In this document: piece by piece, positions 16,882 through 25,660 of the stretch
How the letters are laid out: each line of letters begins with the position of its first letter
Numbering within the stretch: position 1 is the first letter of the stretch
Assembly: GCA_958477465.1 (NCBI GenBank)
Contig: CAUEFX010000025.1
Span: 1-52,154, forward strand
Source: an uncultured Bacteroides sp.
Lineage (GTDB): Bacteria > Bacteroidota > Bacteroidia > Bacteroidales > Bacteroidaceae
Direction of reading: 5' to 3'
DNA: 52,154 nt
Notes under the pieces: model-generated
The model's input: only the letters and a program-made list of their open reading frames with translations
The model's database searches: none
What the model was told of the DNA's origin: nothing
Position numbers and translations under genes: made by a program

Positions 16882-17319
16882 TTATTCCTGAGGTTTTACA
16901 TTCACTTGGGGCTTATCATCCTCCATTTGCTTGCAAGCTCCCTCAACAACATCATAGATGCCGTAGCTACGAAATAAATTGCAACGCTTTTCATAAAGGT
17001 CGCGTATCACCAGCAAACCATCTTCCAAGTATATATAACAACACATAGCATAACAGAACTCGTCGTTTTCGCTAACTGCTATTGTGTACAACTTTTCTTT
17101 GTCCAAACCTCCATTGACCAATTCTTCAAAAATTGACAAGAATGCTTGCATCGTTTCCAAATCCCCGTTACATGCTTCTAATAGCTTATTGAAGTCGTTT
17201 TCGGTGTTTAAAAATAGAACAAACTCTTTAAACTCTGCATAGTCTTCCGCATTGTTGTCGCGCCATGCAGACAACACATCCTTGTCTACAGGGATAATTT
17301 CTTGGTTATCTCTTTCCAT
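16882..17319 (-). CDS. Unknown small protein, paralogue of its neighbour
   Basis: A 145-residue protein from ATG 17319 (MERDNQEIIPVDKDVLSAW). The open frame upstream of this Met lacks coding character. It is acidic and helical, with a W-x5-6-YAEF-x2-F motif near the N-terminus shared with the following gene. No known domain. It is the first gene of a two-gene minus-strand unit with a TAnnTTTG box at 17392-17399. It could be cargo of the island or part of a small defence or regulatory pair; there is no evidence for either. Confidence 0.6.
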   Translation of the reverse strand: MERDNQEIIPVDKDVLSAWRDNNAEDYAEFKEFVLFLNTENDFNKLLEACNGDLETMQAFLSIFEELVNGGLDKEKLYTIAVSENDEFCYAMCCYIYLEDGLLVIRDLYEKRCNLFRSYGIYDVVEGACKQMEDDKPQVNVKPQE

Positions 17320-17391
17320 TTGGATAATAGATGTTGTTTTATGATATGATTGAGAACGTCTGCGCCTCACGACTGATTTTCAATCGTACTG

Positions 17392-17399
17392 CAAAGGTA
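17392..17399 (-). promoter_or_regulatory. Candidate -7 box for the 17319 gene
   Basis: TACCTTTG on the minus strand matches TAnnTTTG. The start codon is 73 bases downstream. No clear -33 TTTG. Confidence 0.4.
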
Positions 17400-17412
17400 A
17401 CGGGTTTGTTCC

Positions 17413-17463
17413 AAAAAAGGTATTGGCACTATTGGCACTGCCAATAATGCCAATACCTTTTTT
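17413..17463. terminator. Long perfect inverted repeat, bidirectional terminator
   Basis: Arms 17413-17428 and 17448-17463 (AAAAAAGGTATTGGCA / TGCCAATACCTTTTTT) pair over 16 of 16 bases and give a T6 tail on both strands. The loop holds a second small palindrome (TTGGCACTGCCAA). It lies directly after the nuclease gene (minus strand, ending at 17519) and before the promoter of the next minus-strand gene. Confidence 0.8.
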
Positions 17464-17518
17464 GAGGATTTTGCGGGGAAAAGATGGTCAAAAGCGGTTC
17501 TAAAGCAACATTGGTATA

Positions 17519-18706
17519 TTACTGTTGCAACTGCTTCAGCAGGAACTCTTCCAATGTCTTCTTGTCTGGCAGATGAAGCATATATGTGGACACGAAAAGC
17601 TGGTTGTCCATACCTGCAAGGGCATACTCCACCATCTTCTTGCCCTTGCGTGTACAGAGCAGGATGCCGATGGGTGGATTGTCTCCAGGCTGCATCTCGT
17701 TCTCTTTGTAGTGTGAGACATAGGCGTTAAGCTGCCCGAGATTCTCATGCGAGAACTCGTCATTCTTCAATTCGATGATGACGCCACAATGAAGGATGCG
17801 GTTGTAGAACACAAGGTCAGGATAGTAATACTCGTCATCGATGATGATGCGCTTCTGCCGGGCCTCAAAACAGAAGCCCTTGCCCAATTCGAGGATAAAC
17901 TCCTGTAGATGGCTTATGAGGGCATCCTCCAAGTCGCGCTCGCCAACAACCTCTTGCGCCTTCAGGCCAAGGAACTCAAAGGTGAAAGGCTGGCGAAGCT
18001 GCAAGGCCGGAGTGTCGTGGCCCTGTACGGAAGGCAGTGATAGCATCTTCTCGGGATTGGCGCTGATACCTACACGAAAATAGAGGTTGGTACTTATCTG
18101 CCGGCGAAGCTCCTTCACCGACCATGTGCACTTGATAGACTCTTGTTCATAGAAATAGCGAGCTAATGGATCTTTAACCGTTAGCAACTCAACTATATGA
18201 GAGAACGAAAGCGATGAAATGATTATCTTTCCGGGTGTTTTGAATTTGTCCGACAGCGTCGGACTTTTTTCAATCTGATGATATTCAGGAGAATACGATA
18301 CGCAAGCAGAAATTCCCGTATCCGAATTGTCCGACGGTATCGGACATTTTGCAGGAACAAAATTTGCTATCATTTGGGGATAATACATGTAAAAGTTGCG
18401 AGCATTCTTAAACAGGGTGACATTCAGTCCCTTCCTGTTCACCCTTTCTTCTAGTCTTTTCAGAAGCTGTGCCCCATATTCGGCCCTATCCTTACCATGC
18501 TGCTCAAATTCTACGATGTAATAACCGATGAGCCAGTTGCGCATGGTCTGCATACGGTTGATTGCCTTTACGGCAGATTGCTGGGCCGCATCATGCGTGG
18601 TCTGTATGATTGAGGTCAAATCGCTGAAGGAATGAAGCGAGCCCGTCCAATCCTCAAAAGGCAGTTCCATGCCATCATGGATGTATGTTGAAATGTCGTT
18701 TGCCAT
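17519..18706 (-). CDS. YhcG-type PD-(D/E)XK nuclease (DUF1016)
   Basis: A 395-residue protein with both DUF1016 parts: the N-terminal helical domain (about 45-150 and 180-225: TMRNWLIGYYIVEFEQHGKDRAEYG, KCTWSVKELRRQI) and the C-terminal nuclease domain (about 245-375) with the catalytic pattern PDLVFYN ... VIIELKND (D and E-x-K). YhcG-family proteins are metal-dependent nucleases often carried by mobile elements and near defence genes. The gene is complete, has its own TAnnTTTG box and a strong terminator, so it is a single-gene unit and probably cargo. Target and role are unknown. Confidence 0.88.
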   Translation of the reverse strand: MANDISTYIHDGMELPFEDWTGSLHSFSDLTSIIQTTHDAAQQSAVKAINRMQTMRNWLIGYYIVEFEQHGKDRAEYGAQLLKRLEERVNRKGLNVTLFKNARNFYMYYPQMIANFVPAKCPIPSDNSDTGISACVSYSPEYHQIEKSPTLSDKFKTPGKIIISSLSFSHIVELLTVKDPLARYFYEQESIKCTWSVKELRRQISTNLYFRVGISANPEKMLSLPSVQGHDTPALQLRQPFTFEFLGLKAQEVVGERDLEDALISHLQEFILELGKGFCFEARQKRIIIDDEYYYPDLVFYNRILHCGVIIELKNDEFSHENLGQLNAYVSHYKENEMQPGDNPPIGILLCTRKGKKMVEYALAGMDNQLFVSTYMLHLPDKKTLEEFLLKQLQQ

Positions 18707-18726
18707 ATGTATATATATAATGTGTA

Positions 18727-18734
18727 CAAAGATA
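18727..18734 (-). promoter_or_regulatory. Candidate -7 box of the YhcG gene
   Basis: TATCTTTG on the minus strand, 20 bases before the start codon at 18706. Matches TAnnTTTG; a TTTG lies upstream but at 24 bases, longer than the usual spacing. Confidence 0.5.
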
Positions 18735-18816
18735 CTATATAGATTCTATATTCCGGCTCAAACTCATTGAAATTGAAGGATTTCGCCAAGCTATAATTTA
18801 CAAGATGTAAGTCCTA

Positions 18817-20288
18817 CTATTCTGACAATGCTGAGATTATAGCTTTCTTCTCTTCATCGCTTAGTCCCTTCAGCATTTCTATCAATGAGTTGCCATCCGT
18901 TGCCCGCGCTGTCTCTTTCGTTGGAGCAGCATGTAGCAGGTAATGATTGTACTCCAACATCTTTTCAAGAGGATAGGCTCCAATATAGTTTGAGGTAATG
19001 TCGCCATTACCGCTATGTCCCATACTGTCGCTGATGTATTTATAAGGCACTGCACCGGAATTGTTGAGATTGGTGGCAAAACTATGTCTTGCCCATGTTG
19101 GCGATGGACATTGCTCCATACCATGCATATCTGCTACCTTCTTCATGTGCTCACGAATATAGCGAGTATACCGCTGGATAACCCATACCTCCTGTTCCGG
19201 AGTGATACCCTCGCTCATGATGGGGAATACCCTTTCGCCCATCATTGGCTTGTTGGCATACCTATCCAATATAGCCTGTAGTTCTAGTGTTATAGGAAAT
19301 ATCACCTCGCTGGCGCTCTCATTTCTGTCGCGTGTCTTATGTCTGAGAAACCACATCTGTTTGCCATGTGTGGAGAAGTACCATCCATCATAGGTCAGAC
19401 GCAAGGTATCTGCCAGGTTCTGGCCATCACCTAGATACATGAAGAGGAATAATCCAAGGTCACGGAATATGGCGTGCTTCTCCCGTGGCATGAAGAGCTC
19501 ATTGCCATTCTCGCCTTTCGCTTCACCTTTCTCCCCAAAATCATACAACATCTTCATGGTGGCAGCATCCAGGAACTCATGTTTGCGACTCTGCGACTTA
19601 TTGTAGCCAGTATCTTTGAACAGTCCCTTGGTGTCGCCCTTTATCAAGCCTCTTGTAATGCAGATGTTCACTATGGTGCGAAAAGTGCGCAAACCGATGC
19701 CTATAGAGGTGGAAGATAGTCCAGCCTTCTTCATCTCCTTTGTCCACTTGACGATAAAATCTCGGTTGATGTCTGAGAATGAAACTCCTGTTCCCATATT
19801 TTTGATGAAACGACTGAGGATGTCCCTACTGCATCTTGCAGAACCGGCCTTGCCATCTTCCGTTTTGCCTTGGATATATCCCTCCCAAATGGTATAGATG
19901 GTTTCATCTTCAACCATCTTTCCCTGGTAATATCCTGGAGTTTACGAAGCGAGAAGGCGTTGGTATCTATCAAATGATTTACGAGCTGACAAATCTTATC
20001 CATCTGCCCTTTCATTTCGATGCGGTCAGCCATCTGAGCACGTCTTCCCGTCTTTTCATATTCACACAAGTTCATCCAGTCCTGCAAGGTGTACGACTTT
20101 CCCAATCTCAGAAAAATCTTCTGCCCTCCATGACATACGCGTACAGCAGCAGGTATTGGCTGGCTATAATCGCCAGCCTTGCGTATATCAAGAGTCAATG
20201 ATCCATATACGCTGCCATTAGACGACGTGAATCTTGCAAGACACTTATCGCCTCTCGAACCAGCCTTCTGTTTTGAAGAAGACTCCAT
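18817..20288 (-). pseudogene. Tyrosine recombinase/integrase, frameshifted
   Basis: The N-terminal frame (start 20288) carries the arm-binding and SAM-like part, ending with VNHLIDTNAFSLRKLQDITRE near 19925, then runs out of frame to 19731. The core and catalytic domain continues in another frame from about 19917 (MVEDETIYTIWEGYIQG) to 18817. One missing base near ACCAGGGAAAGATGG (about 19910-19925) explains the break. The catalytic domain shows RHSFATNL, the GHS motif and the tyrosine of SNYIGAYP. The first conserved Arg region reads GDGQNLADTLRL, as in Bacteroides phage-integrase SAM-like enzymes. It lies next to a tRNA-Met fragment and is therefore the integrase of this island, now probably inactive. 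Confidence 0.85.
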
Positions 20289-20485
20289 TGCTATTGTTTC
20301 TGACTTTTACACCCTCATAGTTGCCAATATTAACTATCGAATTATATTACCAGTGACCTTCAGGTGACCTTGTGAATTGAAAACTGGTACAACTTTAGGC
20401 AATTTTCTGCAAACTACCAAATTTAGAATCCGTTGATCATCAACGTTTTAAGATTATTTGAATTTTCGTAAAAATATCTGCAAAT

Positions 20486-20530
20486 AGACTCATAATCTGG
20501 AGGTCATAGGTTCAAGCCCTATCTGGTCCA
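20486..20530 (+). other. 3' half of tRNA-Met(CAT): right attachment site of the island
   Basis: The sequence from 20486 reads as an anticodon loop CTCATAA (anticodon CAT) with the 3' anticodon stem TCTGG, variable loop, T arm ATAGG-TTCAAGC-CCTAT (506-522 in the 20.5-kb block) and acceptor strand CTGGTCC plus discriminator A at 20530. The 5' half is absent; upstream bases do not pair with the anticodon stem or acceptor. Crossover in the anticodon loop is typical of tyrosine integrases, and the integrase gene starts 198 bases to the left. An intact tRNA-Met is expected at the left end of the island, outside the window. Confidence 0.8.
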
Positions 20531-20558
20531 CAAATAAAGGCTTTAGAGAATCTATCAA

Positions 20559-20687
20559 TCATTTTATAAACAGTGTCTTCTTTTTCTGTGGACAATAGAT
20601 TTCCTGATTCGCTTTAAACCATTCCTGCATTTCTTATTCACAAGGATAGTAATCATGGTGAGGCTCCTTCATATTATCGCCCATATA
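20559..20687 (-). pseudogene. Remnant of a small gene beside the attachment site
   Basis: From ATG 20687 one frame reads MGDNMKEPHHDYYPCE, a TAA at 20634-20636, then EMQEWFKANQEIYCPQKKKT to TGA at 20559. The text on both sides of the stop is protein-like. I cannot name it. It may be a fragment left at the chromosomal side of the island junction. Apart from this and the tRNA fragment, 20289-20704 holds only a GTGACCTT-type direct repeat (20352-20371), which could be an integrase arm site. Confidence 0.25.
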
Positions 20688-20704
20688 AATGATGTACTAA
20701 TCGG

Positions 20705-21997
20705 TTAATCCTTGAGACATGCCAACGGAATGACCTTCACTCCATCGGGACGAGTGTAGGCCATAGTCCCACCTGTCATGACGATAAGTAAGTCCGGCTC
20801 ACGAATAGGCATCTGCTTCTCCGTTTTGTTGTGTTCTTGTATAAGCCTTTTGAGTTCAAGCAGATGTTTAGTTCCTTCATCAATTTCGCTACTACCAAGT
20901 TTGCACTCAATTAGAGCATAACGTCCATCTTCCAGATGCAACACTATATCCGCTTCCAAGTCATATCGATCATGGTAGTAAGATACATGACTGTTTAAAT
21001 CAATGGTATATGCCTTTAGATCACGAATACACATCTGCTCAAAGATGAATCCAAACGTTCTAAGCTGCATACTTAATGATTCGGGAGATAGTCCCAAAAG
21101 GGAAATCGGTATAGAAGGGTCACAGAAGCATCGTTTTATGCTGCTTCTGATAGCGGTCTTACTTCTTATAGCAGGACACCATGCACTTATGTTTTGGATG
21201 ACGAATAGCTTTTCCAAAGCTGCAACATAGTCATCAAATGTATCTACGTGGCAACTTACTTCGCCAGACGAGGTAACATCATCCAAAAGAGATTTTTTCT
21301 TGACCAACGTCGAAACATTCCTGGCATAAGCCCGAAGTATCATATTGGTCAGTTTGGCATCTCTTTTCTTGCCGTCAATGCCAGAAACATCGTCAGAACA
21401 AATGGTTTGAACATAGTTCTTTGCCACAAGCAATTGAGCTTTTGGAGTACGAGCCAATAAAGAAGCCGGCCATCCACCTCGGGATGCAGCAAAGATTAAG
21501 TCTTCGACGGTCATTTTAGACATTTTACCGTCAATATCATAATCAGGATTGTTGAAAAGTTCTTTCAATGAAACTTCGCCCGTAGATTCTTGCGACTCCC
21601 ACAAACTCATAGGTAACATGCGCAATCGGGCAATACGCCCAACTCCGGAATGATGTATTTGAGATTTGTCAACAGCATTGGAACCAGTGAGTATAAATTG
21701 CCCGGGAATTTGACGGTCGTCAACAGTTGTTCGTACCGCATCCCACAACATTGGAGCATCTTGCCACTCATCAATAAGACGGGGTGTATCTCCTTTTAAC
21801 AGAATGGACGGCTTAGTTTTAGCTGTGGTCAAATACTCCTCACGCATACTTGGGTCTTGCATTCTCAAGATGCTATTGGCAAGTTGAGATGCCGTAGTGG
21901 TTTTACCGCACCATTTTGGGCCTTCTATCAATACGGCCCCAAATGCATCCAGTAAATCTTGCAGTAGGGCATCGGCAGTTCTTTTATAATAACTCAT
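20705..21997 (-). CDS. AAA ATPase with DUF4143 (AAA_14 type)
   Basis: A 430-residue protein (start MSYYKRTADALL at 21997; an ATG three codons earlier is possible). The AAA_14 domain has Walker A GPKWCGKTTTASQL at about 28, Walker B PRLIDEWQDAP at about 75-85, and sensor ILTGSNAVD. The C-terminal DUF4143 half ends in a restriction-fold-like strand pair EADIVLHLEDGRYALIECKLG, matching the D...E-x-K spacing of PD-(D/E)XK domains. Such ATPases are common in Bacteroides accessory regions; the cellular role is not established. The gene is complete and outside the tRNA-bounded island. Confidence 0.85.
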   Translation of the reverse strand: MSYYKRTADALLQDLLDAFGAVLIEGPKWCGKTTTASQLANSILRMQDPSMREEYLTTAKTKPSILLKGDTPRLIDEWQDAPMLWDAVRTTVDDRQIPGQFILTGSNAVDKSQIHHSGVGRIARLRMLPMSLWESQESTGEVSLKELFNNPDYDIDGKMSKMTVEDLIFAASRGGWPASLLARTPKAQLLVAKNYVQTICSDDVSGIDGKKRDAKLTNMILRAYARNVSTLVKKKSLLDDVTSSGEVSCHVDTFDDYVAALEKLFVIQNISAWCPAIRSKTAIRSSIKRCFCDPSIPISLLGLSPESLSMQLRTFGFIFEQMCIRDLKAYTIDLNSHVSYYHDRYDLEADIVLHLEDGRYALIECKLGSSEIDEGTKHLLELKRLIQEHNKTEKQMPIREPDLLIVMTGGTMAYTRPDGVKVIPLACLKD

Positions 21998-22017
21998 ATT
22001 ATGCACTTTTTCAATGA

Positions 22018-22025
22018 CAAAGATA
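22018..22025 (-). promoter_or_regulatory. Candidate -7 box of the AAA/DUF4143 gene
   Basis: TATCTTTG on the minus strand matches TAnnTTTG and lies 20 bases before the start at 21997. No good -33 element. Confidence 0.5.
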
Positions 22026-22095
22026 TATATTTTCTGCGAATCGCATAACCAATTCGTGTTTTTTGTGGCAGTTTAATCCACTTTTTTGCGGTATT

Positions 22096-22392
22096 TTATT
22101 CCGTATTTTTGTGGTACTTGGCGGGTTTCTTTTCAAAAGTTGAAAATTCATCTGAGTATATAATATTACTCACTGAGAGTTTCAGCAACCCGATTGAAGG
22201 CTTGTTGCTGAGAACTCCTTCAAACTTGCGCATCAGTGTATTTCCATTTTTGTTGATAAATATATGTGAGTTCATTTTTCTCCTATATTTTTGGTTGCTT
22301 GCATTGGGATACTCAAGATTGGTCATCTCAAGATAACCAGCCTTGACAAAAGTCATGATGTATATCTGAATATTCTTGCTATGATACATCAC
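22096..22392 (-). pseudogene. Possible remnant of a winged-helix C-terminal domain
   Basis: The minus strand reads SKEILERAGVMYHSKNIQIYI ... GYLEMTNLEYPNASNQKYR, the pattern of the winged-helix tail of Bacteroides AlbA_2/RecG-like or Fic proteins (usually ...IE-T-PDKPNSKNQKYR). The frame is open further upstream to about 22550 without a start codon, and the sequence after QKYR is not typical. I read it as a decayed gene end. A chance ORF is possible. No other gene is seen in 22026-22553. Confidence 0.35.
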
Positions 22393-22553
22393 ACCTGCTC
22401 TTTCGAGAATTTCCTTGCTGGTACGTGGTACGCTACAGAAGGAAGCATCTATGTTACAAGTAGTTTTATCGTAAAAAAGAAAGGCTCGCAGATTGGGTAC
22501 ATAGAAAACACGACACGGAAAAATGACAATATAGCCAACATTTCCGTGTAATA

Positions 22554-25448
22554 TTAGTAGCTAGAATATAATGTGTTTATTATTTCATCCGCCAAACTGC
22601 AGTCTGCAATTCTTATCACATTGTCTTCTTCCGAAGTATAACCCAAAACATTAACTCCTCCATACCACACAATATATTTATCAACAATGGTTGTGCATAG
22701 AGATAGTGACGGATTAATTTTCACCGTCAACCCTCTCGACCTCATATAACCGGTAGTTTCTGAATCTGCTGTCGTCATTACGATAACTTCTATCCCTCCA
22801 TGAACATAATCACTAAGTCTGTTTAATAATATGTTTCGTCCAACTTTGCATAGCTTTGGAGATGAAATTATAATGGAGCGTTTCGCATGAATCAAATCAC
22901 TATTTAGAGGATGAAGGAATGTTTTTCCGTTGAAGATTAATTCATCGGAGGGTATACTTTCTATTCCTCCTACCTCATCAAATAGACTTGGCAGCCCCTT
23001 GGATATTGTTTTGTATCCAATAGAGGCATATCCTTTCAGTCGTTTTCTGTACATGCTATCGCAAACAGGTACGTGGATATCAATATAATCATAAATGCGG
23101 ACATCTTTCTTGCTCTCACTCTCACGATGCAGACGGCCTGCATATTGTGCGACAAGCCCTTTCCACGAGATGGGTAGCGCGAGAAAGAGCGTATCAAGAC
23201 GTGGATAGTCAAAGCCTTCACCTACATATTTCCCTGTAGCAACGATTATCAAAGGTTCTTCCTTTGGAATGTCTTGAAGCCGCTGCAATACTTCCCGCTT
23301 TTCGCGAGTTGTGTCAGAACCTGTAAGTGTTATCACATTCTTGACTTGCAAGGTCAGTTTTTCCTTTAACAGTTCCACATGCAACTTCCGATTGGTCAAG
23401 ATGATAGGAGTACGGCCTTGGCTTACAGCCTTTACAACATCATCAATAATCAGGCGGTTGCGAGACTCGTCTTCTGCAAGGTTTTCATATAAAGCCGTTA
23501 TAGTTTGCTTGTCATCAGTGATTGGGTGGTAAGATGTGAACCTTGGGATAAGATAACGGTCAAAGTTCTGCCTCATCATCTGACTCTTTGCATCGGCAGA
23601 ATAACGTATCGGTCCGCATTGCATGAAGACGATAGGCTGATGACCGTCCTTGCGTACAGGTGTTGCAGTAAGACCATACACAAATTGCGCTTTGACACTT
23701 TTCAGAACATTCTCAAAGGTGACAGACGAAACATGGTGGCACTCATCCACTATTACCATTCCATAATCTTGCACGAATGACTTTGCTCCGTCATCATCAA
23801 GACACGACTGGATAAGGGCAATATCTATCATGCCATGTAAGGTATTGCCTGTAGAATCAAGGCTGCCAATGGGAGAAAAAGCCCTTTTTCGCCCACGTTT
23901 CTTTGGTTGTTCAGGTTCTTTATAGCCAATATCAAGAAACTCTGTCAAACGTTGATGCCATTGTGTGAGCAAAGTCTTTGAATTGACAAGAACAAGAGTA
24001 TTCACTTGTTTTCGAGCAATCATGGCAGCAGCTGTAACCGTCTTTCCGAAAGCTGTTGTGGCATGAAGAACTCCATTGTTGTGGACAAGTAAAGCTTCAA
24101 TAGCATCTTTTTGTTCTTCACGCTCTTCGCCCTTAAATGTCACGACAATACGTTTTCCATGATTTGTCCTATCAATAATCTCGAACTTTACTCGATTATC
24201 GTACAAAAAAGACATGATTGCCTCCTCGCATCCGCGAGGCATAGCAAGATAATCATCTATAATATCAGAGCATGAAATAATGCGTGAAATAGAATAGGTG
24301 GAAAGACGCATGGCTTGTTTGCTGTAAAACTCCGGATTTTTAAATGCAGCTATACGTTTCAAGTGATTCAACACCTTGGCTGATACTGACTTCAGAGGTA
24401 CGTAAATTTTGTCAGATTTCGTTATTGTCACCTTTTCATAAAAATCAGTATCAGAGATATTCTGTGGCACAGGTGTTGACCAAGGCTTACTTTCATAAGA
24501 TGTGGTCAAAGCACCTAAGTCTTCATACACATGCCGGCTGATAAGTAAATCGATCTCAGATTCTTTTATCTTCTTCAGATTATATAGGAACGACCATTGG
24601 TCCTTATATGCACGAAACTCATCATCAACAAACACACTGTTCAAACTTCGCCGTGCCTTTCCTTGTAACGGCAGGGCTACAAGATTACCCAACCCGCTAT
24701 CGGGCAATCGGTCTTGATTGGGAAAGAAACGGTCGTATGATTGGAATGACATCCGTCCGTCCCGGTTCATCGCTTCTGTCAATATAGCATTGCCCAATCG
24801 TCTTGCCTTGTAAGCTGGAAGAGGAGAGGTAAAGAAAATCCATACATGTGCGCCATTTCCAGAGCGGGAACGTTCTATGGCGTACGGGACATGCCATTCC
24901 TTACACACCCCCACAAAGGCAAGCACATCGTCTTTATAGCCATGTACACAACTTTTGTCATCAAAGTCGGTACAAAGAAAAGCACAATTATTGTCTGCCA
25001 TTATCACATAAAGCCCAATTACCTCACAACTATTTTCATCCTTACCTTCCAAGTGCTGATAGACATCTTTGTAGGTCAATGATGCAAAGCATCTGTTAGG
25101 ACAGTCTGCACATCTATACTTCTTCTTGTCGCATACTCCCCTACGCCATTCGTTTGTACACACAGGCTGATAACCACTCTTGCCTGTTGTCTTACTGAAC
25201 CATCTACGGGCAAAAACATCTTCTCGTCCTTTGAATAATGACCGGAATAGCTTCACTCTATCATCAAGAGACAGATTCACGGCAGGAACCGCTTCAGAAG
25301 AATACATATTGTTATCTTCTTGCCTTGCCCTTGTTTCACCATAAGCAATACCATGAGAATGAAGCAATACTTTCAATGCTTCATTCTCTTTCTGAAGTAC
25401 TTTATATTGCAGAAGCAATTGGTTGTATTTCTCTTGAATCTTATCCAT
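22554..25448 (-). CDS. TOTE-type primase, superfamily 2 helicase and PLD fusion
   Basis: A 964-residue protein in four parts. Residues 1-25 form a short coiled coil. Residues ~70-330 are an archaeo-eukaryotic primase-like domain of the TOTE conflict-system type: a four-Cys cluster (CDKKKYRCADCPNRC), catalytic CTDFDDKS, SGNGAHVWIFF and RFFPNQDRLPDSGLGNLVALP. Residues ~440-810 are a DEAD/DEAH helicase: Walker A TTAFGKTVTAAA, DECHH, LTATPVRKDG, and motif VI QYAGRLHRE. Residues ~870-964 resemble a phospholipase-D-like domain (AKRSIIISSP; IVDKYIVWYGGVN) in which the first His of HKD is not clear. This family is linked to defence against foreign DNA. No conserved partner gene is adjacent, and it is complete. 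Confidence 0.85.
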   Translation of the reverse strand: MDKIQEKYNQLLLQYKVLQKENEALKVLLHSHGIAYGETRARQEDNNMYSSEAVPAVNLSLDDRVKLFRSLFKGREDVFARRWFSKTTGKSGYQPVCTNEWRRGVCDKKKYRCADCPNRCFASLTYKDVYQHLEGKDENSCEVIGLYVIMADNNCAFLCTDFDDKSCVHGYKDDVLAFVGVCKEWHVPYAIERSRSGNGAHVWIFFTSPLPAYKARRLGNAILTEAMNRDGRMSFQSYDRFFPNQDRLPDSGLGNLVALPLQGKARRSLNSVFVDDEFRAYKDQWSFLYNLKKIKESEIDLLISRHVYEDLGALTTSYESKPWSTPVPQNISDTDFYEKVTITKSDKIYVPLKSVSAKVLNHLKRIAAFKNPEFYSKQAMRLSTYSISRIISCSDIIDDYLAMPRGCEEAIMSFLYDNRVKFEIIDRTNHGKRIVVTFKGEEREEQKDAIEALLVHNNGVLHATTAFGKTVTAAAMIARKQVNTLVLVNSKTLLTQWHQRLTEFLDIGYKEPEQPKKRGRKRAFSPIGSLDSTGNTLHGMIDIALIQSCLDDDGAKSFVQDYGMVIVDECHHVSSVTFENVLKSVKAQFVYGLTATPVRKDGHQPIVFMQCGPIRYSADAKSQMMRQNFDRYLIPRFTSYHPITDDKQTITALYENLAEDESRNRLIIDDVVKAVSQGRTPIILTNRKLHVELLKEKLTLQVKNVITLTGSDTTREKREVLQRLQDIPKEEPLIIVATGKYVGEGFDYPRLDTLFLALPISWKGLVAQYAGRLHRESESKKDVRIYDYIDIHVPVCDSMYRKRLKGYASIGYKTISKGLPSLFDEVGGIESIPSDELIFNGKTFLHPLNSDLIHAKRSIIISSPKLCKVGRNILLNRLSDYVHGGIEVIVMTTADSETTGYMRSRGLTVKINPSLSLCTTIVDKYIVWYGGVNVLGYTSEEDNVIRIADCSLADEIINTLYSSY

Positions 25449-25543
25449 CTTGGATCATCCTATTTTAGAATACAGTTTTGGATATAATCTGCATTCAACA
25501 TTGATAATTTGATGTCAATATTTGCAATCGTTTCTTACAGCCA

Positions 25544-25577
25544 AAAAGCCGCTAAAAGTATACTCTTAGTGGCTTTT
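25544..25577. terminator. Stem-loop terminator
   Basis: Arms 25544-25555 and 25566-25577 (AAAAGCCGCTAA / TTAGTGGCTTTT) pair with one G-T wobble and a 10-base loop, with T runs on both sides. It follows the AbiEii-like gene on the minus strand and precedes the helicase gene. The rest of 25449-25660 holds nothing recognisable. Confidence 0.65.
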
Positions 25578-25660
25578 CAATATCTACAAACAAGACACAC
25601 GAAAATGGTAACACACATTCCGTTGCTCTCATATCCTCATTCCAAGATTGCTGCAACAGT

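Noticed and set aside
22291..22551. 86-residue plus-strand ORF
   Set aside because: The opposite strand carries a winged-helix-like pattern; the plus frame has no family features.
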